64,000 nt of DNA from Lachnospiraceae bacterium (GCA_910574185.1 CAJSZQ010000019.1:1-64000); one strand, 5' to 3'. Shown: positions 26,251 through 35,589, counted from the stretch's first letter. The notes: generated by a model not told the origin, from the letters alone. Numbers and translations are program-made.

Positions 26251-26292
26251 GAGGAAATTGACAAAAATGTGTGATTTCCTCTTTCTTTTTTT
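26251..26292 (+). terminator. Strong terminator in the leader before the CdaR-like gene
   Basis: GAGGAAAT (26251-26258) pairs perfectly with ATTTCCTC (26274-26281), followed by TTTCTTTTTTT. It is about 155 bp after the previous stop and 105 bp before the next start. Upstream lies TTGTAC/GTACAA (26169-26174 and 26196-26201). This gap (26096-26396) holds no gene; either a late terminator for the preceding gene or a leader attenuator. Confidence 0.75.
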
Positions 26293-26396
26293 GTGGATTT
26301 ATATTAATATAAAAACTAGTGATATGCATAAGCAGGCAAATGGGCAAGTGAGATATTGTGAAAAATGCATATTGCAATCAGTGGAGGAGATGGAAT

Positions 26397-27485
26397 ATGA
26401 TATCTAATCAGATACTTCAAAATACAATTGATGGTTTGAAGGGGATTACGAGAATTGATTTGTGTGTTATGGACATAGATGGGAAGCCTCTTGCAAGTAC
26501 ATTTGCCGAACAAGGACATTATGAGGATGCGGTTTCCTCTTTTGCCGGTTCTCCGGCAGAGAGTCAGGTGATTCAGGGATATCAGTTTTTTAAGATTTTT
26601 GACGAGCACCAGTTAGAATATATCCTGTTGGCGGGCGGCGGAAGCGAAGATGTATATACGATAGGCAAGCTTGCGGCATTTCAGATACAGAACCTGTTAA
26701 TCGCCTATAAAGAGCGGTTTGACAAAGATAATTTTATCAAGAATCTGCTTCTGGACAACCTGCTCCTTGTGGATATTTATAACAGAGCGAAAAAATTACA
26801 TATTGACACTGAGGCAAGACGTGTTATCTTTATTGTAGAGACCGACCATGAGAAAGACAGTAACAAGATGGATAATATCCGGAGTATACTGAATGGTAAG
26901 GCGAAGGATTTTGTCACAGCAGTGGATGAGAAGAATATCATTATAGTAAGAGAGCTTGGAATCGGCGAGGGCTATCCGGAACTTGAGAAATCGGCGGCTC
27001 ACTTATTAGAGGCATTGAATGAGGAAGACGAGGAAGGTATCCGAATCGCCTATGGCACGATAGTAAACGACATCAAAGAAGTTTCTAAATCATACAAAGA
27101 AGCGAAGCTTGCGCTTGATGTCGGCAAGATATTCTTTGACGAGAAGAATGTTATTGCATATAGTACGCTGGGAATTGGACGGTTGATTTATCAGCTTCCG
27201 ATTTCACTCTGTAAGATGTTTATCCGCGAGATTTTTGAGGGGAAATCCCCGGATGAATTTGACGAGGAGACACTGGCAACAATTAATAAGTTCTTTGAGA
27301 ACAGCCTGAATGTGTCTGAGACGTCCAGACAGTTATACATTCACCGGAATACGCTGGTGTACAGACTGGATAAACTTCAGAAAAGTACAGGACTTGACCT
27401 GAGAGTATTTGAGGATGCTATTACGTTTAAGATTGCGCTAATGGTGGTCAAATATATGAAGTATATGGAGTCCATGGAGTATTAA
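26397..27485 (+). CDS. CdaR/PucR-type helix-turn-helix regulator
   Basis: This 362-aa regulator starts at ATG 26397 after GGAGGAG; an in-frame GTG at 26358 lacks a site. The N-terminal part (MISNQILQNTIDGLKGITR, then VMDIDGKPLAST) resembles the sugar-diacid recognition region, a middle domain (about 125-240) looks like the GGDEF-related fold of the family, and the C-terminus has the PucR helix-turn-helix NVSETSRQLYIHRNTLVYRLDKL. Members control carbohydrate or purine catabolism genes. It lies 17 bp before ftsE with no sugar genes near, so its target is unclear. Confidence 0.85.
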   Translation: MISNQILQNTIDGLKGITRIDLCVMDIDGKPLASTFAEQGHYEDAVSSFAGSPAESQVIQGYQFFKIFDEHQLEYILLAGGGSEDVYTIGKLAAFQIQNLLIAYKERFDKDNFIKNLLLDNLLLVDIYNRAKKLHIDTEARRVIFIVETDHEKDSNKMDNIRSILNGKAKDFVTAVDEKNIIIVRELGIGEGYPELEKSAAHLLEALNEEDEEGIRIAYGTIVNDIKEVSKSYKEAKLALDVGKIFFDEKNVIAYSTLGIGRLIYQLPISLCKMFIREIFEGKSPDEFDEETLATINKFFENSLNVSETSRQLYIHRNTLVYRLDKLQKSTGLDLRVFEDAITFKIALMVVKYMKYMESMEY

Positions 27486-27502
27486 GTAATTAGGAGGACA
27501 GT

Positions 27503-28189
27503 ATGATTGAATTAACGGAAGTAACGAAAGAGTACTCGAAAGGGGTTTCCGCTCTGAATGGAATTAATTTAAAGATTAAACAGGGCGAATTTGTATTTAT
27601 AGTAGGCGACAGCGGCTCCGGCAAATCAACGCTTATTCGGTTGATTATGAAAGAACTGGAGCCTACGTCGGGTACGATTATTGTGAATGGGCAGAACTTA
27701 GGCAAGTTAAGGCACAGGAAGATTCCTATGTATCGAAGAGGAATCGGGGTTGTGTTTCAGGATTTCCGGTTGCTTAAGGACCGCAATATCTATGAAAATA
27801 TTGCATTTGCTCAGCGCGTTGTAGAGACGCCCACCCGAATTATCAAGAAGAAGGTTCCGGCAGCGTTGTCTCTGGTTGGACTGGCACAGAAGTATAAGTC
27901 TTTTCCGAAGGAATTATCCGGCGGAGAGCAGCAGCGTGTGGCGATTGCCAGAGCGATTGTGAACGAGCCTGCAATTTTGCTGGCGGACGAGCCTACCGGA
28001 AATCTTGATCCGACGAACTCCTGGGAGATTATGAAGCTTCTTGAGGAGGCCAATGAAAGAGGGACGACAGTACTGGTCGTAACGCATAATCAGGAGATTG
28101 TTAACGAGATGAAAAAGCGTGTAATTACGATGAAAAAAGGGGTTATCGTAAGCGACGAAAAAAGGGGTGGTTATATCAATGAGAATTAG
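27503..28189 (+). CDS. ftsE: Cell-division ABC ATPase FtsE
   Basis: This 228-aa ATPase of the FtsEX complex activates wall hydrolases at the septum. Walker A GDSGSGKSTLIRL, Q-loop VFQDFRLLKDR, the ABC signature LSGGEQQRVAIARA, Walker B ILLADEPTG and the switch His (VTHN) are all present. The sequence RRGIGVVFQDFRLL is characteristic of FtsE. It overlaps ftsX by 11 bp. AGGAGG sits before the ATG. Confidence 0.96.
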   Translation: MIELTEVTKEYSKGVSALNGINLKIKQGEFVFIVGDSGSGKSTLIRLIMKELEPTSGTIIVNGQNLGKLRHRKIPMYRRGIGVVFQDFRLLKDRNIYENIAFAQRVVETPTRIIKKKVPAALSLVGLAQKYKSFPKELSGGEQQRVAIARAIVNEPAILLADEPTGNLDPTNSWEIMKLLEEANERGTTVLVVTHNQEIVNEMKKRVITMKKGVIVSDEKRGGYINEN

Positions 28190-29087
28190 TACGATTGGAT
28201 ATTCTACAAGACAGGGATTTAAGAATATAGGCAGGAATAAGATGTTCTCCATAGCTTCAATTGCAACAATGGCGGCTTGCATATTTTTGTTTGGAGTTTT
28301 CTTTTCCATTGTGACCAATTTCAGATATATTGTTAAGAAGGCGGAAGAAGGGGTTGCGATTTCCGTTCTGTTTGACGAGGGCGTAACACAGAGCCAGATT
28401 AAGAAGATTGGACAGGAGTTGGAGAATTGCGACGGGGTTCTGGAGATTAAGTTTGTGTCGGCAGACGAGGCGTGGGATTCATTTAAAGATGATTATTTTG
28501 GAGAAGCCAAAGAGCTTGCAGATGGATTCAAGGACGATAATCCGCTGAACGGTTCGGATAACTACGAAGTATATATGGACGATGTTGCAAAGCAGAAGGA
28601 TGTAGTTGCCTTTGCTGAGAAACTAGATGGTGTCCGTAAGGTGAATAAATCAGATATAGTTGCCAAGACTCTTACTAGTGTGAATAAGCTAATCGTATAC
28701 ATTTCAATCTTTTTGATTGGTATTCTTCTGGCAGTATCAATCTTCCTGATTAGTAATACGGTTACGATGGGTATTACGGTAAGGCGGGAGGAGATTGCGA
28801 TTATGAAGTATATCGGTGCAAAGGATGGATTCGTTCGAGCGCCTTTTGTCATAGAGGGTCTGGTAATTGGAATGGTAGGAGCTATTATTCCGTTAGTAGT
28901 GTTATATTTTCTGTATGATCAGGCGGTAGAATATGTGATGACTAAGTTCAGTCTGTTGAATAATATTGTTGATTTCCTTCCGGTTATAACTGTGTACCAG
29001 ACACTTCTTCCAGTAGGGTTAGGTCTGGGAATCGGAATTGGCGTTTTGGGCAGTTTCTTTACTATCCGCAAGCACTTAAGAGTATAA
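28179..29087 (+). CDS. ftsX: Cell-division membrane protein FtsX
   Basis: This 302-aa protein is the membrane half of FtsEX. It begins STIGYSTRQGFKNIGRNKMFS, has a first helix (about 20-45), a large extracellular loop (about 50-165) that contacts the hydrolase, and three more helices in the FtsX/MacB domain (NTVTMGITVRREEIAIMKYI). The ATG at 28179 lies inside the end of ftsE, preceded by AGGGGTGG, so the two are coupled. The downstream coiled-coil hydrolase is the expected partner of the loop. Confidence 0.96.
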   Translation: MRISTIGYSTRQGFKNIGRNKMFSIASIATMAACIFLFGVFFSIVTNFRYIVKKAEEGVAISVLFDEGVTQSQIKKIGQELENCDGVLEIKFVSADEAWDSFKDDYFGEAKELADGFKDDNPLNGSDNYEVYMDDVAKQKDVVAFAEKLDGVRKVNKSDIVAKTLTSVNKLIVYISIFLIGILLAVSIFLISNTVTMGITVRREEIAIMKYIGAKDGFVRAPFVIEGLVIGMVGAIIPLVVLYFLYDQAVEYVMTKFSLLNNIVDFLPVITVYQTLLPVGLGLGIGIGVLGSFFTIRKHLRV

Positions 29088-29214
29088 TCAAGAACGGAGC
29101 AGCAGACGTCTTTATCTGATTATAGACGCTGGCAATTGTGGCAGGAGCGTTTAGTAACAAAACGGCAGGAGGGTAATATAATTAATACGGGGAGAAAAGG
29201 GAGGCAGATTAAGT

Positions 29215-30381
29215 ATGCAGGGTAAAAGGTTTGTAAGCATATTATTAATTCTTACACTGGTATTTGGTATGACGATTCCGGTTCAGGCTTCATCTATTGA
29301 AGAAACGAAGAAAAAAGGAGAGGCTCTGGAAGCTCAGAAAAGTACGGCGGAAGCTGAGAAAAAGGCATTGGCAGATCAGCTTAACAAACTGATTGCTGAG
29401 ATGGATGAGACCACAGCAAAGATTACAGCGAAGCAGGAAGAAATTGCTGTAAAAGAAGATGAACTGATTCAGGCTCAGATTGACGAAAACAATCAGTACG
29501 AGAGCATGAAGAAGCGCATTAAATATATGTATGAGAATGGGAATACCCAGTTTATTGAAATCCTTTTTTCATCGAAGAGCATCGGTGATTTTCTGAATAA
29601 TGCGGAATATATTACGCAGATATCGGAATATGACAGGGATATGCTAGATGAATTTAAAGCTACGGTAAAGCGTGTAGATGAACAGAAGACAGCCTTGGAA
29701 GGGGAGAAGGCTGAACTGGAAACTCTGCAGGTTCAGCTTCAGGAAAAACAGGACGAAGTATCTGCTTTGCTGGAAGAAAAGGCAGAACAGATTAGTGATT
29801 TAGAGGTTGCGATTGGCGAGAATGCTGCGAAATTAAAAGCGCTGCAGGAAGAAGCAGCAAGACAGCAGCGTATGAGAGAGGAAGCGGCGGCAGCGGCCGC
29901 CGCAGCTGCGGCCGCGCAGAAAAACGCTTCCAGCGGAAGTTCAGGCGGAAGTTCTGGGGGTGGAACGGCAGGACCGTCCGTTGCACCAAGCGGTAATGGA
30001 GCGCTGAGCAATCCATGCCCCTCAGCTTATATCAGTAGTGAATTTGGAGGCAGATCGTCACCGGGCGGTATCGGAAGTACGAACCATAAGGGACGGGATT
30101 ATGCGGCAGGAACCGGAAGTCCGATTTATGCGGCAGCCAGCGGTACAGTGACAACTGTGGCATATAACGGGGCGAGAGGTAATTATTTAGTGATTAATCA
30201 TGGGAATGGATTATCGACGGTGTATCAGCACTGCAGTGAGATTTATGTGGGTTCAGGCCAGTCGGTAAGCGTCGGGCAGAATATCGCGGCGGTAGGCAGT
30301 ACAGGCGCTTCTACAGGACCTCACCTTCACTTTGAAGTATGGGTGAACGGAACGCCGGTAGATCCGAGAAATTACCTGTAA
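29215..30381 (+). CDS. PcsB/EnvC-like murein hydrolase, M23 (LytM) domain
   Basis: This 388-aa secreted protein has a signal peptide (RFVSILLILTLVFGMTIPVQA) and a long coiled coil (about 28-225, EETKKKGEALEAQKSTAEAE) that docks on FtsX. A poly-Ala and Ser/Gly linker (about 222-260) leads to a C-terminal M23 endopeptidase domain with NHKGRDYA and HLHFEVW zinc ligands intact, so it is probably an active peptidoglycan endopeptidase rather than a dead activator. It follows ftsEX by 127 bp, matching the FtsEX-hydrolase module for daughter-cell separation. Confidence 0.92.
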   Translation: MQGKRFVSILLILTLVFGMTIPVQASSIEETKKKGEALEAQKSTAEAEKKALADQLNKLIAEMDETTAKITAKQEEIAVKEDELIQAQIDENNQYESMKKRIKYMYENGNTQFIEILFSSKSIGDFLNNAEYITQISEYDRDMLDEFKATVKRVDEQKTALEGEKAELETLQVQLQEKQDEVSALLEEKAEQISDLEVAIGENAAKLKALQEEAARQQRMREEAAAAAAAAAAAQKNASSGSSGGSSGGGTAGPSVAPSGNGALSNPCPSAYISSEFGGRSSPGGIGSTNHKGRDYAAGTGSPIYAAASGTVTTVAYNGARGNYLVINHGNGLSTVYQHCSEIYVGSGQSVSVGQNIAAVGSTGASTGPHLHFEVWVNGTPVDPRNYL

Positions 30382-30435
30382 TACAGGTGCTTAATATGAA
30401 TATATTAATAAAGATGAACAAGATTGGAACGAACG

Positions 30436-31626
30436 ATGCAAAATAAAGGTTTTATAAAAGGGGCGCTTTTGGGCGCCCTTACTGTGTTATTAACTATGGG
30501 AGTGGTTTCTTGCGGAATAGGCAGTGCTTTAAAACATGCGACAGGGAAGAGCGAGAAGCCGGTGGATGGTTCTGTAGAGACAAAGTTAGAACTGCTGGAT
30601 GAACTTGTGGACAATTATTATGTAGGAGAGAAAGATGGGGGCGCGCTCAGAGAGGGGTTGTATAAAGGATATATAGACGGTCTTGGCGACCCTTATTCTG
30701 TCTATTATGACGAAGAGGAGACAAAGGACATGATGGAGTCTTTCTCTGGTGAATACAGTGGAATTGGGGCGGTACTGACCCAGGACAGAGATACCGGAGT
30801 CGTCACTATTGTACAGGTATATCCAGGTTCTCCGGCAGAGGAAGCAGGAATTAAGGCAGACGATATTCTCTACAGAGTAGAAGATGAAGAAATTACAGGG
30901 CTTGATTTGACTGCAGTAGTAAGCAGAATAAAAGGCGACGAGAGTACAGAAGTGGGACTTACCTTGCTTCGGGGCGATACGGCGGAGGAAATTGTGGTTA
31001 CGGCAATCCGAAGAAAGATTGAGGTTATGACGGTTTCGCATGAGATGAAAGAAGGCGGCATCGGTTATATTCGTATAACGGAGTTTGATAAGGTGACAAG
31101 CGAGCAGTATCGGACGGCTTTAGAGGATTTGGAGAGCCAGGGATTGAATGGACTGGTGGTGGATCTTCGCAGTAATCCAGGAGGCAATCTGGATGTGGTC
31201 GTTGAAATTTTGGACTTGATGCTTCCAGAAGGAACGATTGTGTCTATGGAAGAGAAGTCTGGAGAAAAGACGGTCCATTCATCGGATGAGGAACATCAAT
31301 TTCAAAAACCGCTGGCTGTGTTAATGAATGGAAACAGTGCAAGTGCGGCGGAGATTTATGCCGGCGCAATTCAGGATTATGACGCCGGTGAAATCGTGGG
31401 AACCCAGTCTTACGGTAAAGGTGTGGTTCAGCAGATTTTTGATTTGAAGGATGGAAGCAGTGTAAAACTTACCATTGCGGAATATTTTCCACCCAGCGGA
31501 AGAAGTATCGATGGGATAGGGATTACTCCAGATGTGGAGGTAGAATATGAGCCGAATGAGGAGAATCCGGAGTATGATAATCAGCTTGAAAAAGCAATCG
31601 AGGTAGTGAGGAATCAGCTTTCATAA
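30436..31626 (+). CDS. S41-family carboxyl-terminal processing protease
   Basis: This 396-aa exported serine protease has an N-terminal hydrophobic segment (KGALLGALTVLLTMGVVSCG; VVSC could be a lipobox), a PDZ domain (about 95-180, YSGIGAVL, VYPGSPAEEAGIKADD) and an S41 catalytic domain with the Ser in NGNSASAAEI and the Lys in GTQSYGKGVV. It follows the hydrolase gene, so it may control its activity at the septum, as related proteases do for wall hydrolases. An in-frame TTG at 30424 is an alternative start; the ribosome site is weak for both. Confidence 0.92.
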   Translation: MQNKGFIKGALLGALTVLLTMGVVSCGIGSALKHATGKSEKPVDGSVETKLELLDELVDNYYVGEKDGGALREGLYKGYIDGLGDPYSVYYDEEETKDMMESFSGEYSGIGAVLTQDRDTGVVTIVQVYPGSPAEEAGIKADDILYRVEDEEITGLDLTAVVSRIKGDESTEVGLTLLRGDTAEEIVVTAIRRKIEVMTVSHEMKEGGIGYIRITEFDKVTSEQYRTALEDLESQGLNGLVVDLRSNPGGNLDVVVEILDLMLPEGTIVSMEEKSGEKTVHSSDEEHQFQKPLAVLMNGNSASAAEIYAGAIQDYDAGEIVGTQSYGKGVVQQIFDLKDGSSVKLTIAEYFPPSGRSIDGIGITPDVEVEYEPNEENPEYDNQLEKAIEVVRNQLS

Positions 31627-31668
31627 ATAGAGAGACGAATATGCGTATTTGTGCGCGGAAAACAAAAG

Positions 31669-31682
31669 CTGCATATATGCAG
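31669..31682. promoter_or_regulatory. 14-bp perfect palindrome before pyrC
   Basis: CTGCATATATGCAG lies 24 bp upstream of the pyrC ATG and just before its AAGGAG ribosome site. It may be a repressor site or a short RNA hairpin limiting translation. No PyrR-type attenuator is seen in this 79-bp gap. Confidence 0.35.
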
Positions 31683-31705
31683 GTACGAAAGGAGATGGAA
31701 AGTTT

Positions 31706-33001
31706 ATGAGTATTTTGATTCAGAACGGTCATGTGTTGGACCCCGCAACAGGAAGAGACGGTGTCTGTGACGTGCTGATAGAGAATGAGAGAATTGTAAA
31801 AGTCAGCGAACACATCAACGCCGAAGCAGATCAGATTATTGATGCAGAAGGCTGTTATGTGATGCCGGGATTTATTGATTTGCATGTGCATTTCCGGGAC
31901 CCGGGACTGGAATATAAAGAGACGCTGACTACAGGCGGAAGAGCGGCGGTCAGAGGAGGTATCACATCTGTATGTGCGATGCCGAATACCAAGCCGGTGA
32001 TTGATACCGGAGTAAAGGCTGCGGAGGTGCAGAAGCGTGCGAAGACAGAATCTTTAACCAATGTATATCAGCTTGGTTCCGTTACCAAAGGGCAGAAGGG
32101 AGAAGAGCTGTCGGATATTCGCGGTATGGCAAAACAGGGGTGCGTAGGAATCAGCGAAGACGGAAAGTCTGTTATGAACGCATCTCTGTACCGGAAGGGT
32201 ATGAAACTTGCAAAAGAAGAAGGGATGGTCGTTTTTGCCCACTGTGAAGATATCACAATGGTGGAAGGCGGCGTTATGAATGCGGATGAAAAATCAGAGC
32301 ATCTGGGGCTTAAGGGAATTACAAATTCCGTAGAGGATGTGATTGTGGCAAGGGATATCCTCCTTGCAAAAGAGACAGGAGTAAAGCTTCATTTGTGTCA
32401 TTGTTCGACAGAAGACAGTGTGAAGATGATACGGGAGGCCAAAGCAGAAGGATTGCCTGTGACCGGAGAAGTATGTCCCCATCATTTTACGTTGACTACC
32501 GATGATATAACAGCGGACGACGGCAATTTTAAGATGAATCCGCCGATTCGGAGCCGCGCGGATGTCGACGCGTTAATCCAGGGGCTTCAGGATGGAACGA
32601 TGGATGTGATTTCCACAGATCATGCGCCCCATGCGGCGGCAGAAAAGAATCTCAGCATGAAATTGGCGGCATTTGGAATTGTAGGGCTTGAGACTTCTGC
32701 GTCATTGACGTATACTGAGCTTGTAAACAAGGGGATTTTGACGCCTATGCAGATGGCAGAGAAGATGAGCTTCAATCCGGCGAAGATTCTGGGTCTTGAG
32801 GAGAAGGGCTCCGTATCGGAGGGAAAGATTGCAGATATCGTGATTTTTGATCCGAGAAAGGAATACAGGATAGATAAAGAAACATTTTTCTCAAAAGGGA
32901 AGAACACGCCTTTTCATGGACGGAAAGTGAAGGGAGACGTGGTATGTACCTTAGTGGGCGGAAGAGTCGTATATGAAGGAGGGAAAGCGATTGATTCATA
33001 A
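31706..33001 (+). CDS. pyrC: Dihydroorotase
   Basis: This 431-aa type I dihydroorotase carries out the third step of pyrimidine synthesis. Zinc ligands are in DLHVHFRDPG, the carboxylated Lys is replaced or positioned in the following strand, and further metal His residues appear in VFAHCED and LHLCHCST; the catalytic Asp is in ISTDHAPH. The length is normal. The ATG at 31706 follows AAGGAGATGG. The 3' end overlaps the start of pyrF, beginning a coupled pyrC-F-K-D set. Confidence 0.94.
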   Translation: MSILIQNGHVLDPATGRDGVCDVLIENERIVKVSEHINAEADQIIDAEGCYVMPGFIDLHVHFRDPGLEYKETLTTGGRAAVRGGITSVCAMPNTKPVIDTGVKAAEVQKRAKTESLTNVYQLGSVTKGQKGEELSDIRGMAKQGCVGISEDGKSVMNASLYRKGMKLAKEEGMVVFAHCEDITMVEGGVMNADEKSEHLGLKGITNSVEDVIVARDILLAKETGVKLHLCHCSTEDSVKMIREAKAEGLPVTGEVCPHHFTLTTDDITADDGNFKMNPPIRSRADVDALIQGLQDGTMDVISTDHAPHAAAEKNLSMKLAAFGIVGLETSASLTYTELVNKGILTPMQMAEKMSFNPAKILGLEEKGSVSEGKIADIVIFDPRKEYRIDKETFFSKGKNTPFHGRKVKGDVVCTLVGGRVVYEGGKAIDS

Positions 33002-33908
33002 ATTAATTGCAAATATTAAAAAGACGAAAGCGCCGATTGTTGTGGGGCTGGACCCCATGTTAAGCTATGTGCCAGAGCAGGTACAGAGACAGGCGTTTGC
33101 TGAATTTGGCGAGACGCTGGAAGGAGCGGCAGAGGCAATCTGGCAGTTTAATAAAGAGATTGTAGATAAGACCTATGATTTGATTCCTGCGGTAAAGCCT
33201 CAGATTGCTATGTACGAGCAGTTTGGGATTCCGGGACTTATGGCATACAAGAAAACAGTGGATTACTGTAAGGAAAAGGGATTGGTGGTAATCGGAGATA
33301 TTAAGCGGGGAGATATCGGCTCTACGTCGGCGGCTTATGCAGCGGGTCACTTAGGACAGGTTCAGGTAGGAGGCGGGATGTTCCGGCCATTTGATGAAGA
33401 TTTTGTTACGGTGAATCCTTACATGGGTTCCGACTGCGTAAATCCATTTATTGATGTGTGTAAGCAGGAAAACAGAGGGTTGTTTATTCTGGTTAAGACT
33501 TCCAATCCGTCCAGCGGAGAATTTCAGGATCGTTTGATTGACGGGAAACCATTGTATGAACTGGTGGGAGAGAAGGTCGCGCAGTGGAGTGAGAACTGTA
33601 TGGGCGATGAATACAGCTATATCGGGGCTGTTGTGGGAGCTACCTATCCAGAGCAGGGAAAGTTGCTCCGCAAGATTATGCCGAAGGTATATATTCTGGT
33701 TCCGGGATATGGGGCGCAGGGTGGAAAGGGCAAGGATTTAGCCCATTTCTTCAATGAGGACGGGCTTGGCGCGATTGTTAATTCCTCCCGCGGAATTATT
33801 GCCGCATATAAACAGGAAAAATACGTAAAATACGGCCCGGAACATTACGGAGACGCGTCCCGGACGGCAGTAGAGGATATGATTGCAGATATAAGAGGAG
33901 CGTTATGA
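32991..33908 (+). CDS. pyrF: Orotidine 5'-phosphate decarboxylase (type 2)
   Basis: This 305-aa enzyme is the last step to UMP. The catalytic Lys-Asp array is GDIKRGDIGSTS, and the phosphate-binding end is VNSSRGII. Length and sequence fit the long 'type 2' PyrF. I prefer the TTG at 32991: AAGGAGG is 8 bp ahead of it, whereas the ATG at 32973 has no site and would place that GGAGG inside the coding region. The gene overlaps the pyrC end by 11 bp, and its TGA overlaps the pyrK ATG. Confidence 0.92.
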   Translation: MIHKLIANIKKTKAPIVVGLDPMLSYVPEQVQRQAFAEFGETLEGAAEAIWQFNKEIVDKTYDLIPAVKPQIAMYEQFGIPGLMAYKKTVDYCKEKGLVVIGDIKRGDIGSTSAAYAAGHLGQVQVGGGMFRPFDEDFVTVNPYMGSDCVNPFIDVCKQENRGLFILVKTSNPSSGEFQDRLIDGKPLYELVGEKVAQWSENCMGDEYSYIGAVVGATYPEQGKLLRKIMPKVYILVPGYGAQGGKGKDLAHFFNEDGLGAIVNSSRGIIAAYKQEKYVKYGPEHYGDASRTAVEDMIADIRGAL

Positions 33909-34687
33909 TAAAAGAGAAAGAACAGGCCGTTGTGTTATCCCAGGAACGGTTGGCAGAGGGAATTTTCAGTATGTGGATTCAGACTCAGGCGGCAAAAAGA
34001 GCGAATCCAGGTCAGTTTATGTCAGCTTATACGGAGGACCGAAGCAGATTGCTGCCAAGGCCAATTAGTATTTGCGAGATAGATAAAGACAGGCATGCTC
34101 TTCGTATGGTATATCGTGTGACAGGGGAGCATACTGGGACAAAGCAGTTTTCCCGGTTACAGACAGGAGATAAGATTCCGGTAATTGGGCCTCTGGGCAA
34201 TGGATTTCCATTGGAACGAGGCAGAGGGAAGCGTGTATTTTTGATAGGCGGAGGTATTGGCGTTCCCCCGGTTCTGGAACTGGCAAAGCAGCTTCAATGT
34301 GAGAACAAACAGATTGTCGCAGGATACCGGGATGGACAGACATTTCTAAGGGAATCCTTTGAAGAACATGGACGTCTCTATATCGCTACGGAAGACGGAA
34401 GCGTTGGATGCAGAGGCAATGTAATGGATGCAATCCGGGAAAATGGTCTGGAGGCGGAACTAATCTATGCCTGCGGACCTGCGCCGATGCTCAGAGCCGT
34501 AAAGGCTTATGCTGAGGAACGGCAGCTGGAATGTTACGTTTCGATGGAAGAACGCATGGCCTGTGGAATCGGAGCCTGTCTTGGCTGCGTATGTATGAGC
34601 AGGGAGACGGATTCTCACAGTAATGTGAAGAATAAGCGTATATGTAAGGATGGGCCGGTATTTTTGTCTACGGAGGTGGAAATCTGA
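33905..34687 (+). CDS. pyrK: Dihydroorotate dehydrogenase B, electron-transfer subunit PyrK
   Basis: This 260-aa FAD and 2Fe-2S protein passes electrons from PyrD to NAD. The FAD-binding RPISICEID, the NAD-binding GGGIGVPPVLELA, the CGPAPMLRAV strand and the cluster cysteines in MACGIGACLGCVC plus the later KRICKDGPVF are all intact. It overlaps pyrF by 4 bp (ATGA) and pyrD by one base, ensuring coupled synthesis of the heterotetramer. Confidence 0.95.
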   Translation: MIKEKEQAVVLSQERLAEGIFSMWIQTQAAKRANPGQFMSAYTEDRSRLLPRPISICEIDKDRHALRMVYRVTGEHTGTKQFSRLQTGDKIPVIGPLGNGFPLERGRGKRVFLIGGGIGVPPVLELAKQLQCENKQIVAGYRDGQTFLRESFEEHGRLYIATEDGSVGCRGNVMDAIRENGLEAELIYACGPAPMLRAVKAYAEERQLECYVSMEERMACGIGACLGCVCMSRETDSHSNVKNKRICKDGPVFLSTEVEI

Positions 34688-35589
34688 TGAATATGGCGGT
34701 GAATATAGCCGGGGTAGAGTGGAAGAATCCAGTAACTACCGCGTCGGGAACCTTTGGCTCAGGCGTGGAATTTTCCGATTATGTAGATTTGAATCGATTG
34801 GGTGCAGTAACGACAAAGGGAGTGGCGAATGTTCCATGGCCGGGGAATCCTACGCCGAGAGTGGCTGAGGTATATGGCGGTATGATGAATGCTATCGGAC
34901 TTCAGAATCCGGGAATCGAGCTGTTTTGCAAAAGGGATATTCCTTTTTTAAAGCAGTATGACGCCAGGATTATTGTGAATGTATGCGGAAAGTCTGAAGA
35001 AGATTACTGTGAAGTGGCAGAGCGGCTCGCAGACGAGCCTGTGGATATGCTGGAAATTAATATTTCCTGTCCTAATGTGAAAGAAGGAGGGATTGCTTTT
35101 GGCCAGAATCCGAAAGCGGCAAAACAGATTACTCAGGCAGTAAAAAGATATGCCAGGCAGCCGGTAATTATGAAATTAAGCCCTAATGTGACCGACATCG
35201 GAGAGATGGCAAAAGCAGTGGAGGCGGGCGGCGCGGACGCAGTATCTTTGATTAATACGCTGACCGGTATGAAGATTAATATACATAGGAAATCATTTGT
35301 ATTGGCGAATCAGACTGGAGGGGTATCAGGCCCGGCGATTCATCCCATTGCAGTGCGGATGGTCTATCAGGCGGCACAGGCAGTGAAAGTGCCGATTATT
35401 GGTATGGGCGGCGTCAGCTGTGCAGAGGACGCAATTGAATTGATTCTGGCAGGCGCCAGCGCTGTGTCGGTAGGTACGGCGAATTTCCACAACCCGTCAG
35501 TTACCATGGAAATTGTGGACGGTATTGAGGAATACATGAAGCAAGAGGGATTTGAAAGGATTTCAGAGATGGTGGGTCTGGTGCGCTAG
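34687..35589 (+). CDS. pyrD: Dihydroorotate dehydrogenase B, catalytic subunit PyrD
   Basis: This 300-aa FMN enzyme oxidises dihydroorotate to orotate. The class 1B active-site Cys is in INISCPNVKEGG, with the FMN site TASGTFGSG and substrate residues NTLTGMKIN. The phosphate-binding GMGGVSCAEDAI and GASAVSVGTA loops are intact. It requires PyrK, encoded directly upstream with a one-base overlap. The end of the gene is 52 bp before the proline iminopeptidase start. Confidence 0.96.
   Translation: MNMAVNIAGVEWKNPVTTASGTFGSGVEFSDYVDLNRLGAVTTKGVANVPWPGNPTPRVAEVYGGMMNAIGLQNPGIELFCKRDIPFLKQYDARIIVNVCGKSEEDYCEVAERLADEPVDMLEINISCPNVKEGGIAFGQNPKAAKQITQAVKRYARQPVIMKLSPNVTDIGEMAKAVEAGGADAVSLINTLTGMKINIHRKSFVLANQTGGVSGPAIHPIAVRMVYQAAQAVKVPIIGMGGVSCAEDAIELILAGASAVSVGTANFHNPSVTMEIVDGIEEYMKQEGFERISEMVGLVR

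Noticed and set aside
31627-31705. PyrR-type attenuator or riboswitch before pyrC
   Set aside because: The gap is 79 bp and contains only a 14-bp palindrome; no anti-terminator/terminator pair.
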